NCBI RefSeq assembly: GCF_009650435.1
Contig: NZ_VVIP01000013.1
Span: forward strand, 72,771-136,770
From: Foetidibacter luteolus
GTDB taxonomy: Bacteria; Bacteroidota; Bacteroidia; Chitinophagales; Chitinophagaceae
Reading direction: 5' to 3'
Length of the DNA: 64,000 bases
The position numbers and the translations under genes are program-made. Each line of letters opens with the position of its first letter. Within the stretch, counting starts at the first letter, position 1. The notes under the pieces were generated by a model. The model worked only from the letters and a program-made list of their open reading frames with translations, did not search any database and was not told the DNA's origin. Below are positions 16,061 through 25,430 of the stretch, piece by piece.

Positions 16061-17473
16061 TTATTTCCATCCACCGCCCAGCGACCTGTATAAGTCTACC
16101 ACAGCCCCCAGGCGCTGGCGCTCTACCGAAGCAAGGTTAAGCTCCGCATTAAGCACATTGCCCTGTGCGGTAATTACTTCCAGGTAATTGGCCATACCGC
16201 TGCGGTACAAAAGCTTGGCGCTTTTAATTGCACCCTGCAATGTGGCTACCTGGCTGGCTGCTATTTTTTCCTGTTCTTTTAACTTGTTGTTTTTTACCAA
16301 CGCGTCAGATACTTCTCCAACCGCGTTTAATACAGACTGCTTGAAAGCGATTACAGATTGGTCGCGTTGTATTTTGGCAACCTCATAATTTGTTTTTAAA
16401 CGCCTGCGTTGAAAGATGGGTTGTGATACACTGCCCACCAGCGTTCCGAACAGAGAAGAGGGCAAACTAAACCAGTTGCTTGCCAGGAAAGAGTTTACGC
16501 CGCCTTGCGCAGTCATGCTTAATGTTGGGTACATAGCGCCCTGTGCTACGCCTACTTCAGCAGTGGCGGCTATTAATGCCATTTCGCTGGCACGTACATC
16601 CGGGCGGCGGCTTACCACTTCGGCAGGTACACCGGCATTTAACTGGTCTGGCACCTGTAGTTGATACAACGTTACAGAACGTTTTACGGTATCTGGCGCA
16701 ACACCCGTTAATATACTTAGTGCATTTTCCTGTAACGCTATGCTTTGCTGCAATTGGGGAATTAACAACTCGGTTGACTGCTTTAAAGCTTCTGCCTGCT
16801 GAACGGCCAGCGTGGTTACTTCGCCGGCATCACGCTGCAATCTGGTAAACAGCAAAGTGCTGTCATTAAGCACCAGGTTTTTACGGGCTATGTCCAGTTG
16901 TGCATCCAGCATCAGCAAATTGTAAAAACCCTGTGCAATGCTGGCCACCACCTGTGTTTGCACAGCGCGGGATGCTTCATAAGTTTCCAGGTAGCTGGCA
17001 AGTGCCGCTTCCTTCTGCCTGCGCAGTTTGCCCCATACATCAGCCTCCCAGGTAAGGTTTACAGCGGCGGTATAATCTTCCAGCCTGCTTTTACCTAAGA
17101 AGGTGCCAAGGCTTATGCCATTTAAACTGTTGTTAGATGGGTCAGTGGTTTGCCCGCTAATGTTAAGGTTAAGCTCCGGCAGTATCAGCATTTTAGCCTG
17201 CTTCAATTGCTCCTGCGATGTGGCAACCCTTTTTAAGGCCAGTTGCAAATCGTAATTGTAGCTTATACCACGGCTTATAAGGCCCTGCAGCGTAGTATCG
17301 GTAAAAAACTCTTTCCATCCAATATCTGCTATGGTGCTGGTATCAGATGTTGTAACCGTTCTGTATTGCGCCGGTGCAGGCAGCTCAGGCTGCTGGTAGT
17401 TCTGGCCTACCTTGCAGGCCGAAAGTACCAGCACCAGGAACATTGTATACAAATAAATTACCCTGTTATGCAT
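16061..17473 (-). CDS. Outer-membrane efflux lipoprotein, NodT/TolC type
   Basis: A 470-residue outer-membrane channel lipoprotein. The signal sequence ends in a lipobox with Cys20 (VLSAC), followed by KVGQNYQQPELPAPAQYR, typical of the NodT family. The body is the long alpha-helical hairpin repeat of outer-membrane efflux proteins, with SRRPDVRASEMALIAATAEVG near the second repeat. It would form the trimeric exit duct for the RND pump. It is the last gene of the minus-strand efflux operon, with its ATG 271 bp after the pump stop across a repeat insertion. Confidence 0.92.
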   Translation of the reverse strand: MHNRVIYLYTMFLVLVLSACKVGQNYQQPELPAPAQYRTVTTSDTSTIADIGWKEFFTDTTLQGLISRGISYNYDLQLALKRVATSQEQLKQAKMLILPELNLNISGQTTDPSNNSLNGISLGTFLGKSRLEDYTAAVNLTWEADVWGKLRRQKEAALASYLETYEASRAVQTQVVASIAQGFYNLLMLDAQLDIARKNLVLNDSTLLFTRLQRDAGEVTTLAVQQAEALKQSTELLIPQLQQSIALQENALSILTGVAPDTVKRSVTLYQLQVPDQLNAGVPAEVVSRRPDVRASEMALIAATAEVGVAQGAMYPTLSMTAQGGVNSFLASNWFSLPSSLFGTLVGSVSQPIFQRRRLKTNYEVAKIQRDQSVIAFKQSVLNAVGEVSDALVKNNKLKEQEKIAASQVATLQGAIKSAKLLYRSGMANYLEVITAQGNVLNAELNLASVERQRLGAVVDLYRSLGGGWK

Positions 17474-17558
17474 ATTTCTTTATTTAGAATTCAGTTTGTG
17501 TAATCGTTCTTCTGCCTGCGGCAGATTATTTTTTTGGATACCAGCGACATCGCTTTGT

Positions 17559-17752
17559 GGCATCGTCTGTTGCGTCGCAATCCATTCATCGTTCGGTTCA
17601 TTGGCCAGCTTTTTAGCCCGGGTAGACTGATGCGTGCAGACACGCACCAGGGAGGGAATATCGAACAAGGAACAAGGAAATTGTGAATGAAGAATGCCCT
17701 CCTACTCACCACTCACCATTCACTATTCACCATTCACCACTCACTACTCACT
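17559..17752. repeat. Repeat insertion between RND pump and outer-membrane channel genes
   Basis: 17559-17625 matches 12966-13032; 17630-17655 holds GCGTGCAGACACGCACCAGG. 17657-17752 carries TCGAACAAGGAACAAGGAA, GAATGAAGAATG and then tandem ACTCACCATTCACTATTCAC-type units, matching 9200-9290. The low-complexity tail runs through the stop codon of the pump gene. Confidence 0.65.
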
Positions 17753-20700
17753 CAAAAGCTCCCTCTTTTCCAATGCTTTTGGTGCACCGGTAATTTTTTC
17801 CTGCAGGTACTGGAAAATAACGAACAGCACAGGTATTATAAACACGCCCAGCACCACGCCAAACAGCATACCGCCGATAGTACTCCAGCCTATGGAATGG
17901 TTACCAATAGCCGATGCACCTTTTACAAAAATTAACGGCAGCATACCTACCACAAAAGCGAAAGACGTCATTAAAATTGGTCTCAAACGCAGGTTAGCGG
18001 CCTCCAGCGCAGACTCTACCAGGCCCATTCCGTTATTGCGCCGCTGTACAGCGTACTCTACAATAAGGATGGCATTCTTAGCCAACAAACCAATCAGCAT
18101 GATTAATCCTATCTGCACATAAATGTTGTTATCCAGCCCGGCCATACCTACAAATGCAAACACACCCAGTATGCCCGTGGGTACGGATAATACCACCGCG
18201 AAAGGCAGTATATAACTTTCGTATTGAGCAGCCAGTAAAAAGAATACGAACACAACGCTCAATAAAAAGATAAATGCCTGCTGGCCGCCTGCCCTTATTT
18301 CTTCACGGGTAATACCTGTCCACTCAATGGCAAAACCACGGGGCAGGGCCGTTTTGGCAGTTTCCTGTACAGCCTTAATTACATCCCCCGTACTAAAACC
18401 AGGTTTGGGGGTTGCGTTAATGGTAACTGCGTTAAACAGGTTATTGCGGGTAACTGTTTCAGGGCCATATACACGGTTAAACTTAGCCACCGTGTTAACC
18501 GGTACCATTTCGTTCAGGTTGTTCTTAACGTAAATTCCGCTCAAAGAGTTTACATCCGTACGGTACGAAGCATCTGCCTGCGCCATTACGCGGTAGTATT
18601 TACCAAAGCGGTTAAAGTCTGAAACAAAGCTGCTGCCGTAGTATATCTGCAGCGTGTTCATCAATTCACTGATGGATACGCCTAATTGCTTCACTTTTAT
18701 TTCGTCCACCTCAATCATGTACTGCGGGTTGCTGGTATTAAATGTGGTGAAGGCTGAAGCTATTTCCGGGCGTTGGGAAAGGGCGCCCACAAAGCCCCAT
18801 GCGTTGCCGGCTAACTTATCCAGGGGGCCGTTTGTTCTGTCCTGCAGGGTTAATTCCACACCGCTCACGTTACCAAAACCCTGTACCGTAGGAAAGTTTA
18901 CAAATATGGTCAGCGCATCATGCACCTGTCCTGTTTTTCCCATCAGGCCGCCGGCAATCTGCCCAGGCTCTTTCACCGGGCCTCTTTCTTCCCTGGGTTT
19001 TAACCGGGTAAACACAGCGGCATTGGGCGATGCAAAGGCATTGGTAACAAAGTTCATCCCGTTTACGTTCCATACATCGCTAACCGCATCATCCTGTAGT
19101 GCAAGCTTACTTATCTGGTCAGTAGCCTGGGTGGTTCTGCTTAAAGAACTGCCACCTGGCGTTTGTGTTACCGCAATAACAAAGCCCTGGTCTTCATCAG
19201 GGATAAAACCTGTAGGCGTTTTTTGTATTATGAAAAAGCTGCCAACGGCAATTAATACCAGTCCAGAAATACCTACCCATTTGTGGCGTATTAAAAATTT
19301 AATACTGCGTATATAACGGTCTGTCATTGCTTTAAAGCCGGCATTAAAGGCTCCGAAAAACCGTGCTCCAAAACCTTTCTTTTTGCCATGCTCATCTACA
19401 GCATGCGGGTTCTTTAAAAACAAAGCACACAAAGCGGGGCTTAACGTTAACGCGTTTACAGCAGAAATAACGATTGAGGTAGCGAGTGTAATGGCAAACT
19501 GCCGGTAAAACACACCCGCCGGGCCCTGCATAAAGCTAACGGGGATAAACACGGCCGCCATTACAAGCGTGATAGAAATAATGGCGCCTGATATTTCGCT
19601 CATGGCCTCGTTAGTAGCACGTCTGGCTGGCATGCCCGTTCGTTCCATCTTTGAATGCACTGCTTCTACCACCACAATAGCATCATCCACCACAATGCCT
19701 ATGGCCAACACCAAAGCGAATAAGGTGAGTAGGTTAATGCTAAACCCAAACAACTGCAAAAAGAAGAAAGTACCTACAATGGCAACAGGCACGGCGATAG
19801 CAGGTATCAATGTAGAACGAAAATCCTGCAGGAATATAAACACCACTACCGCCACCAATATAAAGGCGATAATTAAAGTTTCTTTTACCTGGTCTATAGA
19901 TGCATCCAGGAACTCCTTCGAGTTGTACATGATCTTAAACTTCATGCCATCGGGCAAGGCTGCAGAAAAATCATCTAACTGGCGCTCCAGCTCCGTAAGA
20001 ATTTCGTTGGCATTAGAGCCAGGTGTTTGCAGTACCCCAAAACCGGAAGTGGGTTTGCCATTCAATTTATTGGTAGATGTATAGGTGTAAGCGCCAAACT
20101 CCACCCGTGCCAGGTCTTTCAACCGTAATATAGAGCCATCATTGTTGGCTTTCACCACCATGTTTTCGTAATCTTCGTTCTTGTTCAGCTTGCCCTTGTA
20201 CTTTATCACATATTCAAATGATTCCGGGCTGCTCTGGCCAAGACGGCCGGGTGCTGCTTCTACGTTCTGGTCCTTTATAGCGTTGAGTACATCCTGGGGC
20301 GAAAGGTTATTGGCAATCAAACGGTCTGGTTTCAGCCAGATACGCATGGAGTAATCCTTGGAACTCAGTAGCTGTGCCTGCGCCACACCGGGAATACGCT
20401 GCAACTGCGGAATAACGTTTATCCGTAAATAGTTTTCCAAAAAAAGCTCATCGTACTTAGCGCTGTCCTCGCTATACAACCCTACGAACATCAGGAAGCT
20501 GTTCTGCACTTTCTGGGTGGAAACTCCCGCCTGTATCACTTCGGGCGGCAACTGGCTGTTGGCTTTGGATACACGGTTTTGAACGTTTACAGCAGCAATA
20601 TCAGGATTGGTACCTTGTTTAAAAAACACGGTAAGCGCCATGCTGCCGTCGTTACTGGAGTTGGAAGTCATGTAGGTCATGTTTTCCACACCGTTTACGG

Positions 20701-20902
20701 CTTCTTCAATAGGCGTAGCCACCGTACGGGCTACCACTTCAGCATTGGCGCCGGGATACACAGCCGTAACCTGAACGCTTGGCGGCGCTATTTCAGGAAA
20801 CAGTGTAATAGGAAGGGAGAACAAAGACAATGCCCCCAACAGGAGTAATATGATGGATATGACGGTGGATAATACCGGCCGTGCAATAAATTTTTTTAGC
20901 AT
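17744..20902 (-). CDS. RND multidrug efflux pump, AcrB/MexB (HAE1) family
   Basis: A 1052-residue inner-membrane proton/drug antiporter. It has the usual twelve-helix architecture: one helix at the start (ARPVLSTVISIILLLLG), two large periplasmic loops and the proton-relay pair in IGIVVDDAIVVVEA of helix 4. The second half repeats the fold, with GLLAKNAILIVEYA. It works with the adaptor and channel encoded on either side. Its TAG stop at 17744-17746 lies inside an ACTCACT-type repeat, so the last few residues come from the repeat. Confidence 0.95.
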   Translation of the reverse strand: MLKKFIARPVLSTVISIILLLLGALSLFSLPITLFPEIAPPSVQVTAVYPGANAEVVARTVATPIEEAVNGVENMTYMTSNSSNDGSMALTVFFKQGTNPDIAAVNVQNRVSKANSQLPPEVIQAGVSTQKVQNSFLMFVGLYSEDSAKYDELFLENYLRINVIPQLQRIPGVAQAQLLSSKDYSMRIWLKPDRLIANNLSPQDVLNAIKDQNVEAAPGRLGQSSPESFEYVIKYKGKLNKNEDYENMVVKANNDGSILRLKDLARVEFGAYTYTSTNKLNGKPTSGFGVLQTPGSNANEILTELERQLDDFSAALPDGMKFKIMYNSKEFLDASIDQVKETLIIAFILVAVVVFIFLQDFRSTLIPAIAVPVAIVGTFFFLQLFGFSINLLTLFALVLAIGIVVDDAIVVVEAVHSKMERTGMPARRATNEAMSEISGAIISITLVMAAVFIPVSFMQGPAGVFYRQFAITLATSIVISAVNALTLSPALCALFLKNPHAVDEHGKKKGFGARFFGAFNAGFKAMTDRYIRSIKFLIRHKWVGISGLVLIAVGSFFIIQKTPTGFIPDEDQGFVIAVTQTPGGSSLSRTTQATDQISKLALQDDAVSDVWNVNGMNFVTNAFASPNAAVFTRLKPREERGPVKEPGQIAGGLMGKTGQVHDALTIFVNFPTVQGFGNVSGVELTLQDRTNGPLDKLAGNAWGFVGALSQRPEIASAFTTFNTSNPQYMIEVDEIKVKQLGVSISELMNTLQIYYGSSFVSDFNRFGKYYRVMAQADASYRTDVNSLSGIYVKNNLNEMVPVNTVAKFNRVYGPETVTRNNLFNAVTINATPKPGFSTGDVIKAVQETAKTALPRGFAIEWTGITREEIRAGGQQAFIFLLSVVFVFFLLAAQYESYILPFAVVLSVPTGILGVFAFVGMAGLDNNIYVQIGLIMLIGLLAKNAILIVEYAVQRRNNGMGLVESALEAANLRLRPILMTSFAFVVGMLPLIFVKGASAIGNHSIGWSTIGGMLFGVVLGVFIIPVLFVIFQYLQEKITGAPKALEKRELLSE

Positions 20903-21060
20903 ACATTATTATGATTATGGTATTGCAGATAATAAACTGCCAGAGCAATGCTGCACTTTTAAAAAGAACAACTTTACCTGTTGTCTTGATTAAGGCATGA
21001 TAAACCGGTGTTGTGGTTTACCATACACAACCCAACCAATATTTTACACAATCTTTAGTG

Positions 21061-22257
21061 TTACAGAGGTTTTACCTTCAATAAACTATCAGTAGAAATC
21101 ATTTGTGGCACAATGGGCATACCATCCCTCAGGCCGCCCATCAGCATAGTTGACTGAGAAGACAAAACAATTTTCTCTCCCTGTTTCACACCATCCGAAA
21201 CAAAATAATAGTTGGTTGTTCTGCCTGACACAGCAAGAGGTTTGGTTACAATTTTATTGCTGTCTGCCAATGCATACACAAAAACTTTATCCTGTATTTC
21301 AAAAGTAGCTTCCTGGGGAACAACTAATGCTGAAGGGTAAAGTGTAGGTATTTTAACTTTACCGGTGTTGCCGGTTCTCAATGTACCGCCGCTATTGGGG
21401 AAACTTGCCCGCAGGTTTATGGCCCCGGTGGTTTTATCAAACTGTCCTTCAACCAGGGCTACTTTTCCCTTTTGTTCATACACATTGTTGTCCGCCAATA
21501 TCAGTTCTACCGGGGGTATTTGTTTTACCTTTTCTTCAATGGTATTGCCTGCGTACTTGTTTTTAAACGCTATAAAATCGGGCTCGCTTAATGAAAAGTA
21601 TGCATACATTTCACTTACATCAGACAGCAGGGTAAGGGGCTGTTCGTCTCCCTTGGTTACCAGGCTTCCTATTTTAAAGGGTATCCTGCCTATGTAACCG
21701 CTTACCGGCGCTTTTATTAACGTATAGCCCACATTTATCTGGGCATTGCCAACAATGGCTTTGGCTTGCTCAGCAGAGGCTTTGGCGGCCTCATAAGCGG
21801 CTTTTGCGGTTTTTAGCTGCACATCTGCAATAACACCGTTTTCTACCAGTGGTGTAAGGCGGTCAACTTCAACCTGCGCTTTTTCCATGTTGGCCTGGGC
21901 CGCAAGCAAGCTTGATTTTGCGCTGCTGGCCTGTTCATTGTAAATGTGGTCGTTAATCTTAAATAAAGGCTGGCCTGCTTTTACATAGGCGCCTTCATCT
22001 ACATAAATCTTTTCAAGGTATCCATCCACCTGGGCCCGTATTTCAACATTTACCTTGCCTTCCAGCGAAGCCGGAAACTGCTGGTATGTGGTAGCAGGCA
22101 GCGATGATACTGTAATTACAGGCAACTGGGGGGGCGGTGGGGCAAAAGCTCCGCTTTCGGCACTGGAGTTGCCGCAGCCATACTGGAGCAACAAGGCGCC
22201 TATCAACAGGCACCCTTGTAACTTACTAGTTACGAATGCATTTAATATCCGTTTCAT
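21061..22257 (-). CDS. RND periplasmic adaptor (membrane fusion) lipoprotein
   Basis: A 398-residue AcrA/MexA-type adaptor. From ATG 22257 the signal sequence leads to a lipidation cysteine at residue 28 (LQYGC). The biotinyl-lipoyl half motifs (VEIRAQVDGYLEKIYVDEG and VGYTLIKAPVSGYIGRIPF) flank a coiled-coil hairpin, followed by beta-barrel and membrane-proximal domains. It links the RND pump and the outer-membrane channel. It is first of the three structural genes; the pump begins 158 bp further on, a rather large gap. The frame to 22335 is rejected because it would bury the signal sequence. Confidence 0.93.
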   Translation of the reverse strand: MKRILNAFVTSKLQGCLLIGALLLQYGCGNSSAESGAFAPPPPQLPVITVSSLPATTYQQFPASLEGKVNVEIRAQVDGYLEKIYVDEGAYVKAGQPLFKINDHIYNEQASSAKSSLLAAQANMEKAQVEVDRLTPLVENGVIADVQLKTAKAAYEAAKASAEQAKAIVGNAQINVGYTLIKAPVSGYIGRIPFKIGSLVTKGDEQPLTLLSDVSEMYAYFSLSEPDFIAFKNKYAGNTIEEKVKQIPPVELILADNNVYEQKGKVALVEGQFDKTTGAINLRASFPNSGGTLRTGNTGKVKIPTLYPSALVVPQEATFEIQDKVFVYALADSNKIVTKPLAVSGRTTNYYFVSDGVKQGEKIVLSSQSTMLMGGLRDGMPIVPQMISTDSLLKVKPL

Positions 22258-22495
22258 TTCCTTAATGGTTTTAATGTAATGAGGTTTTAGCTTTTCAATG
22301 GCAAAGCATGCATCAGAGACAGTTAATACGGGCATTGCACATTAATGCGCCGTTATACTGTAAAAAAAAATCGGTTAACAATGTTTATAATGTAAGCCTG
22401 TGGAAGCGTAAGGGAGCTTTCCGTATAGTTGGTTACATATCTCAAACGTAAAATTAAGCTGCGTTTTTGCAAAAAGGGTTTACCTAATCAGGGTA

Positions 22496-23368
22496 TTAAT
22501 TGTACTTTTCACGGCTCATCTTTTGAAAGAGCGCTGGTGTTTGCCCTGTATGCTTTTTGAAAAAGCGGTTAAAATAAGCATCATCTTCAAAATTCATGTG
22601 ACTGGCAATCTCCTTTACAGAATACTCTCCCCAAAACAGCAGGCGCTTGGCTTCAACCACTCTTTTCTCGTCTATGATCTGTTTGGCAGTTCTGCCGGTT
22701 ACATTTTTAATCAAATCATTCAGGTGGCCTGGTGTAACATACAGCATATCCGCGTATTGTCCAACCTGGGTAGTTTGCAGGTAAAGTTCATCTGTAAGGT
22801 TTTTAAATTGCCTTACAATTTTATTCTGAGAGGAGTCTACCTGCGTAGTATTACTGGTTTCACAAGTACCCAACCGTGCCGCAGATATGATAAAGGCGTT
22901 TAGCAAGTTTCTTATAACAGTATCTTTCATCGGTTTTAGCCGCACAAATTCCTCACGCATAAGCATTGCGTAAGCCTGCAGTTCCTGTAATTTATCGTCT
23001 TCCTCTATTGATAGCACCACCTGGCTAAACATACACTCCCAGCATGATAAAATGTTTTCTGACTCACTCAGCAAAAAATCTTTGCTGAAAGCGATATGCA
23101 CCATTTTATGATATTCGTAGCTCACATGCTGATGAACCTGCTCCGGAGATAGAAAAAGCAAAGCAGGGGCTTTAACCTGGTATTTTTTAAAATCTGTATA
23201 GCTGGTTGTTTCACCTTCCAGCAGCAGGCTAATCTTATAGCCACTAATACGGTGAGGTTTCCTCATTCGTTGGGGCACATCCGCACATTCTGTTGTTTTT
23301 ATGATAAATTCTTTACCTGGAATGCATTCGGCCAAATCTAAAACCGGTATTGAAGTGTTGTTTCTCAT
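22496..23368 (-). CDS. AraC-family transcriptional regulator
   Basis: A 290-residue regulator with an N-terminal cupin-like effector domain (about 1-160) and a C-terminal double helix-turn-helix (about 190-290). The latter shows YADMLYVTPGHLNDLIKNVTG and the family signature EIASHMNFEDDAYFNRFFKKHTGQTP. It is encoded 238 bp upstream of the adaptor gene on the same strand and probably controls the efflux operon, a common arrangement in Bacteroidota; this is inferred from position. Confidence 0.9.
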   Translation of the reverse strand: MRNNTSIPVLDLAECIPGKEFIIKTTECADVPQRMRKPHRISGYKISLLLEGETTSYTDFKKYQVKAPALLFLSPEQVHQHVSYEYHKMVHIAFSKDFLLSESENILSCWECMFSQVVLSIEEDDKLQELQAYAMLMREEFVRLKPMKDTVIRNLLNAFIISAARLGTCETSNTTQVDSSQNKIVRQFKNLTDELYLQTTQVGQYADMLYVTPGHLNDLIKNVTGRTAKQIIDEKRVVEAKRLLFWGEYSVKEIASHMNFEDDAYFNRFFKKHTGQTPALFQKMSREKYN

Positions 23369-23958
23369 AAAATGACGTGCTTTTTTGAAGAATGCGACCG
23401 TAAAAATAACACAATGCTTTTATTAGGCGAAGAAGTTTGTATGAAAGGAGAAATAAAGGGGACAAAGAGGTAGTAAAAGCTGACATAAGAGAAATGTAAC
23501 CTGATGGTTTCATGTAATAATGTCGGGATTGTTCTAATTCCTTCGTTACCAGCAGATACGTAACCTGGTGATACCCGCACGGCAAACTCAAGGATTGATG
23601 GATTGCTTTTCAACCCGCATTTGGCCCATCGTAATAATGCGTATCCGGCAACGGTAAGATTATTTCATGAAAAATTAGAGGGGCTATCAGCCTGTAGTGT
23701 TTCAATGCAACTGCAGTACTGCAGAACTTCGTTTGTAACCTTCGGCGGAGCAACATTCACTTGCTTCTTCTCGGTCGTACCTCTATCCACCAGCCAGGCT
23801 CTACCGCCTTGCCCAGTTTATGACTTTACTTTCATTCCCAATGCAGTACACACTCCTTACCAACGAGTCGTTTAGGCAAGGGTTTTTATACGTAACCAAA
23901 TTTATTTTGTAAAAGTTTGGGTGATATACATCAGAGGTATATCTTTGCACCCTCAAAT
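23369..23958. other. Long spacer with an unidentified conserved-looking element and the tRNA promoter
   Basis: No convincing gene. The 90-residue frame at 23603-23875 lacks typical composition (Cys, Phe, Ser and Thr-rich) and I treat it as spurious. The same stretch read on the minus strand, about 23875-23640, is purine-rich and structured-looking (GGCAAGGCGGTAGAGCC; GAAGTTCTGCAGTACTGCAG) and might be a repeat or RNA. The last 50 bases form the tRNA promoter. Confidence 0.4.
23916..23947 (+). promoter_or_regulatory. Promoter of tRNA-fMet
   Basis: TTTG at 23916-23919, a 20-base spacer and TATCTTTG at 23940-23947 match the Bacteroidota consensus TTTG / TAnnTTTG. The tRNA begins 12 bases after the second box. 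Confidence 0.75.
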
Positions 23959-24030
<72 letters not shown>

Positions 24031-24035
24031 CAAAT

Positions 24036-24063
24036 AAAAAAAGCCTCATATGAGGCTTTTTTT
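24036..24063 (+). terminator. Rho-independent terminator after tRNA-fMet
   Basis: AAAAAAGCCTCA-TA-TGAGGCTTTTTTT is a near-perfect hairpin with a T-run, beginning six bases after the tRNA. It would also work in the reverse direction. Confidence 0.85.
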
Positions 24064-24264
24064 ATTTACAACATTTCCCCTTCTATTTACGCTGCAAATT
24101 TTTTTCAGACATTTATTGCAGGCAAAACTGCCTTTGGTCATCATACAGGTTTTTAGCTAAAACCCAATACCAGCAAGGGTTTTGGCATTTCATTTTCCGG
24201 TTAAGCATCAGTAAAGTTTACTTAAATTGATTTCAGCAGGAAGAGTGGCTGTGTTACTTTTACA

Positions 24265-24446
24265 TCATCGAAAGAAAAGAGAAGAGGTTCAAAGACAGGC
24301 AATCGTTAGAAAGGCAATTAATCTGTTAGAGGTTCAAGCGGGCAGCAATATAATAACTCTTTTCTACTTAACAAGATTTTTTTTAAGATTTTCATATGGC
24401 AAGCAATCGTTAGAGGTCGTCTGTTTCTACAGAGGGCCCTTTTTTT
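24265..24446 (+). ncRNA. Candidate ~180-nt small RNA upstream of era
   Basis: A rho-independent terminator (24415-24446) with no protein gene ahead of it suggests a separate short transcript. TACTTTTA near 24255 is one mismatch from TAnnTTTG and would start the RNA around 24265. Inside are a perfect 9-bp pairing AGAAAAGAG (24273-24281) with CTCTTTTCT (24357-24365), and two direct-repeat pairs: AGAGGTTCAA at 24283 and 24328, and GCAATCGTTAGA at 24299 and 24403. The size is like 6S RNA, but I could not fold it into the 6S pattern, so the identity is open. Confidence 0.4.
24415..24446 (+). terminator. Terminator hairpin ahead of era
   Basis: GGTC-GT-CTGT-TTCT-ACAG-AG-GGCC forms an interrupted stem (24415-24438), followed by seven T (24440-24446). 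Confidence 0.55.
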
Positions 24447-24528
24447 GCAGCTATCCCGCCAATCATCAAGACATAGGCTGTTTCCTTTCTCATTTTCAGC
24501 CTACCTTCGGCCCAAAAAACTCATCATC

Positions 24529-25401
24529 TTGAAATCTGGCTTCGTAAACATATTTGGCAAACCCAATGCAGGCAAAAGCACCCTGCTAAACGCATTGCTT
24601 GGCGAAAAACTGGCCATCGTATCACACAAAGTGCAAACCACACGCCACCGCATTAAAGGTTTTCTTACCCAGCCAGGTGAGTACCAGGTAATTTTTTCTG
24701 ATACACCCGGCATTATCGAGCCCAAATACAAGCTTCATGAAAAAATGATGCTTGGCGTTAAAAGCGCACTGGAAGATGCTGACATCGCTTTGCTGCTGGT
24801 TGATGTAAATGATGACCTGGAAGAAAACAACCAGTTGTTTATCGCCCTCAAACTAAAAGTACCCTGTATAGTAGTACTGAACAAAACTGACAAGGCAAAG
24901 GCTGATAAACTACAGCAGGCCGAAGCTTTTTTTAAAACCCAGCCTTACTGCAAAAAACTGGTGCAGGTTTCTGCACTTAAAAATAAAAATACACAGACCC
25001 TGCTGGAAGCCATTATTGAATTGCTGCCGGAAGGTGACCCATTTTACAGCGAAGACGATCTTACAGATTTACCTACCAGGTTTTTTGTGGGAGAAATAGT
25101 ACGTGAGAAAATTTACGAACTCTTTTCGGACGAAATACCTTACCACACCGCTGTTATGGTAAATGAGTTTAAAGAAAAAGAAACACTTATTAAAATACAG
25201 GCCGATATAATTGTGCAACGGGAAAGCCAGAAAGCTATTCTCTTAGGGCAGAGCGGCGCTATGATTAAGCAAATTGGCACACTTGCCCGTAAGGATATTG
25301 AACAGTTTCTGCAGCAAAAAGTATTTCTGCAATTATTTATTAAGGTAAGGCCAAAGTGGCGCGACAATGATACACAACTGAAAGAATATGGCTACCATTA
25401 A
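24529..25401 (+). CDS. era: GTPase Era
   Basis: A 290-residue Ras-like GTPase with a C-terminal KH domain that binds 16S rRNA and helps 30S subunit assembly. G1 is GKPNAGKS (10-17), DTPG forms G3, NKTD forms G4, and the switch region VQTTRHRIKG is typical of Era. The KH segment includes VQRESQKAILLGQSGAMIKQIG. No ATG occurs at the expected place; TTG 24529 gives the conserved start (M)KSGFVNIFGKPN, so I use it in preference to the longer frame at 24445. Confidence 0.93.
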   Translation: MKSGFVNIFGKPNAGKSTLLNALLGEKLAIVSHKVQTTRHRIKGFLTQPGEYQVIFSDTPGIIEPKYKLHEKMMLGVKSALEDADIALLLVDVNDDLEENNQLFIALKLKVPCIVVLNKTDKAKADKLQQAEAFFKTQPYCKKLVQVSALKNKNTQTLLEAIIELLPEGDPFYSEDDLTDLPTRFFVGEIVREKIYELFSDEIPYHTAVMVNEFKEKETLIKIQADIIVQRESQKAILLGQSGAMIKQIGTLARKDIEQFLQQKVFLQLFIKVRPKWRDNDTQLKEYGYH

Positions 25402-25430
25402 CGCAACTGACAATCACAATAACTTATAGC

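Noticed and set aside
23603..23875. 90-residue ORF upstream of the tRNA
   Set aside because: Composition is atypical and the start lies in a repeat-like stretch. Kept only as a non-coding curiosity.
24265..24446. 6S RNA (ssrS) assignment
   Set aside because: Size and terminator fit, but I could not draw the central bubble with closing stems that defines 6S RNA, so it is listed as an unnamed candidate.
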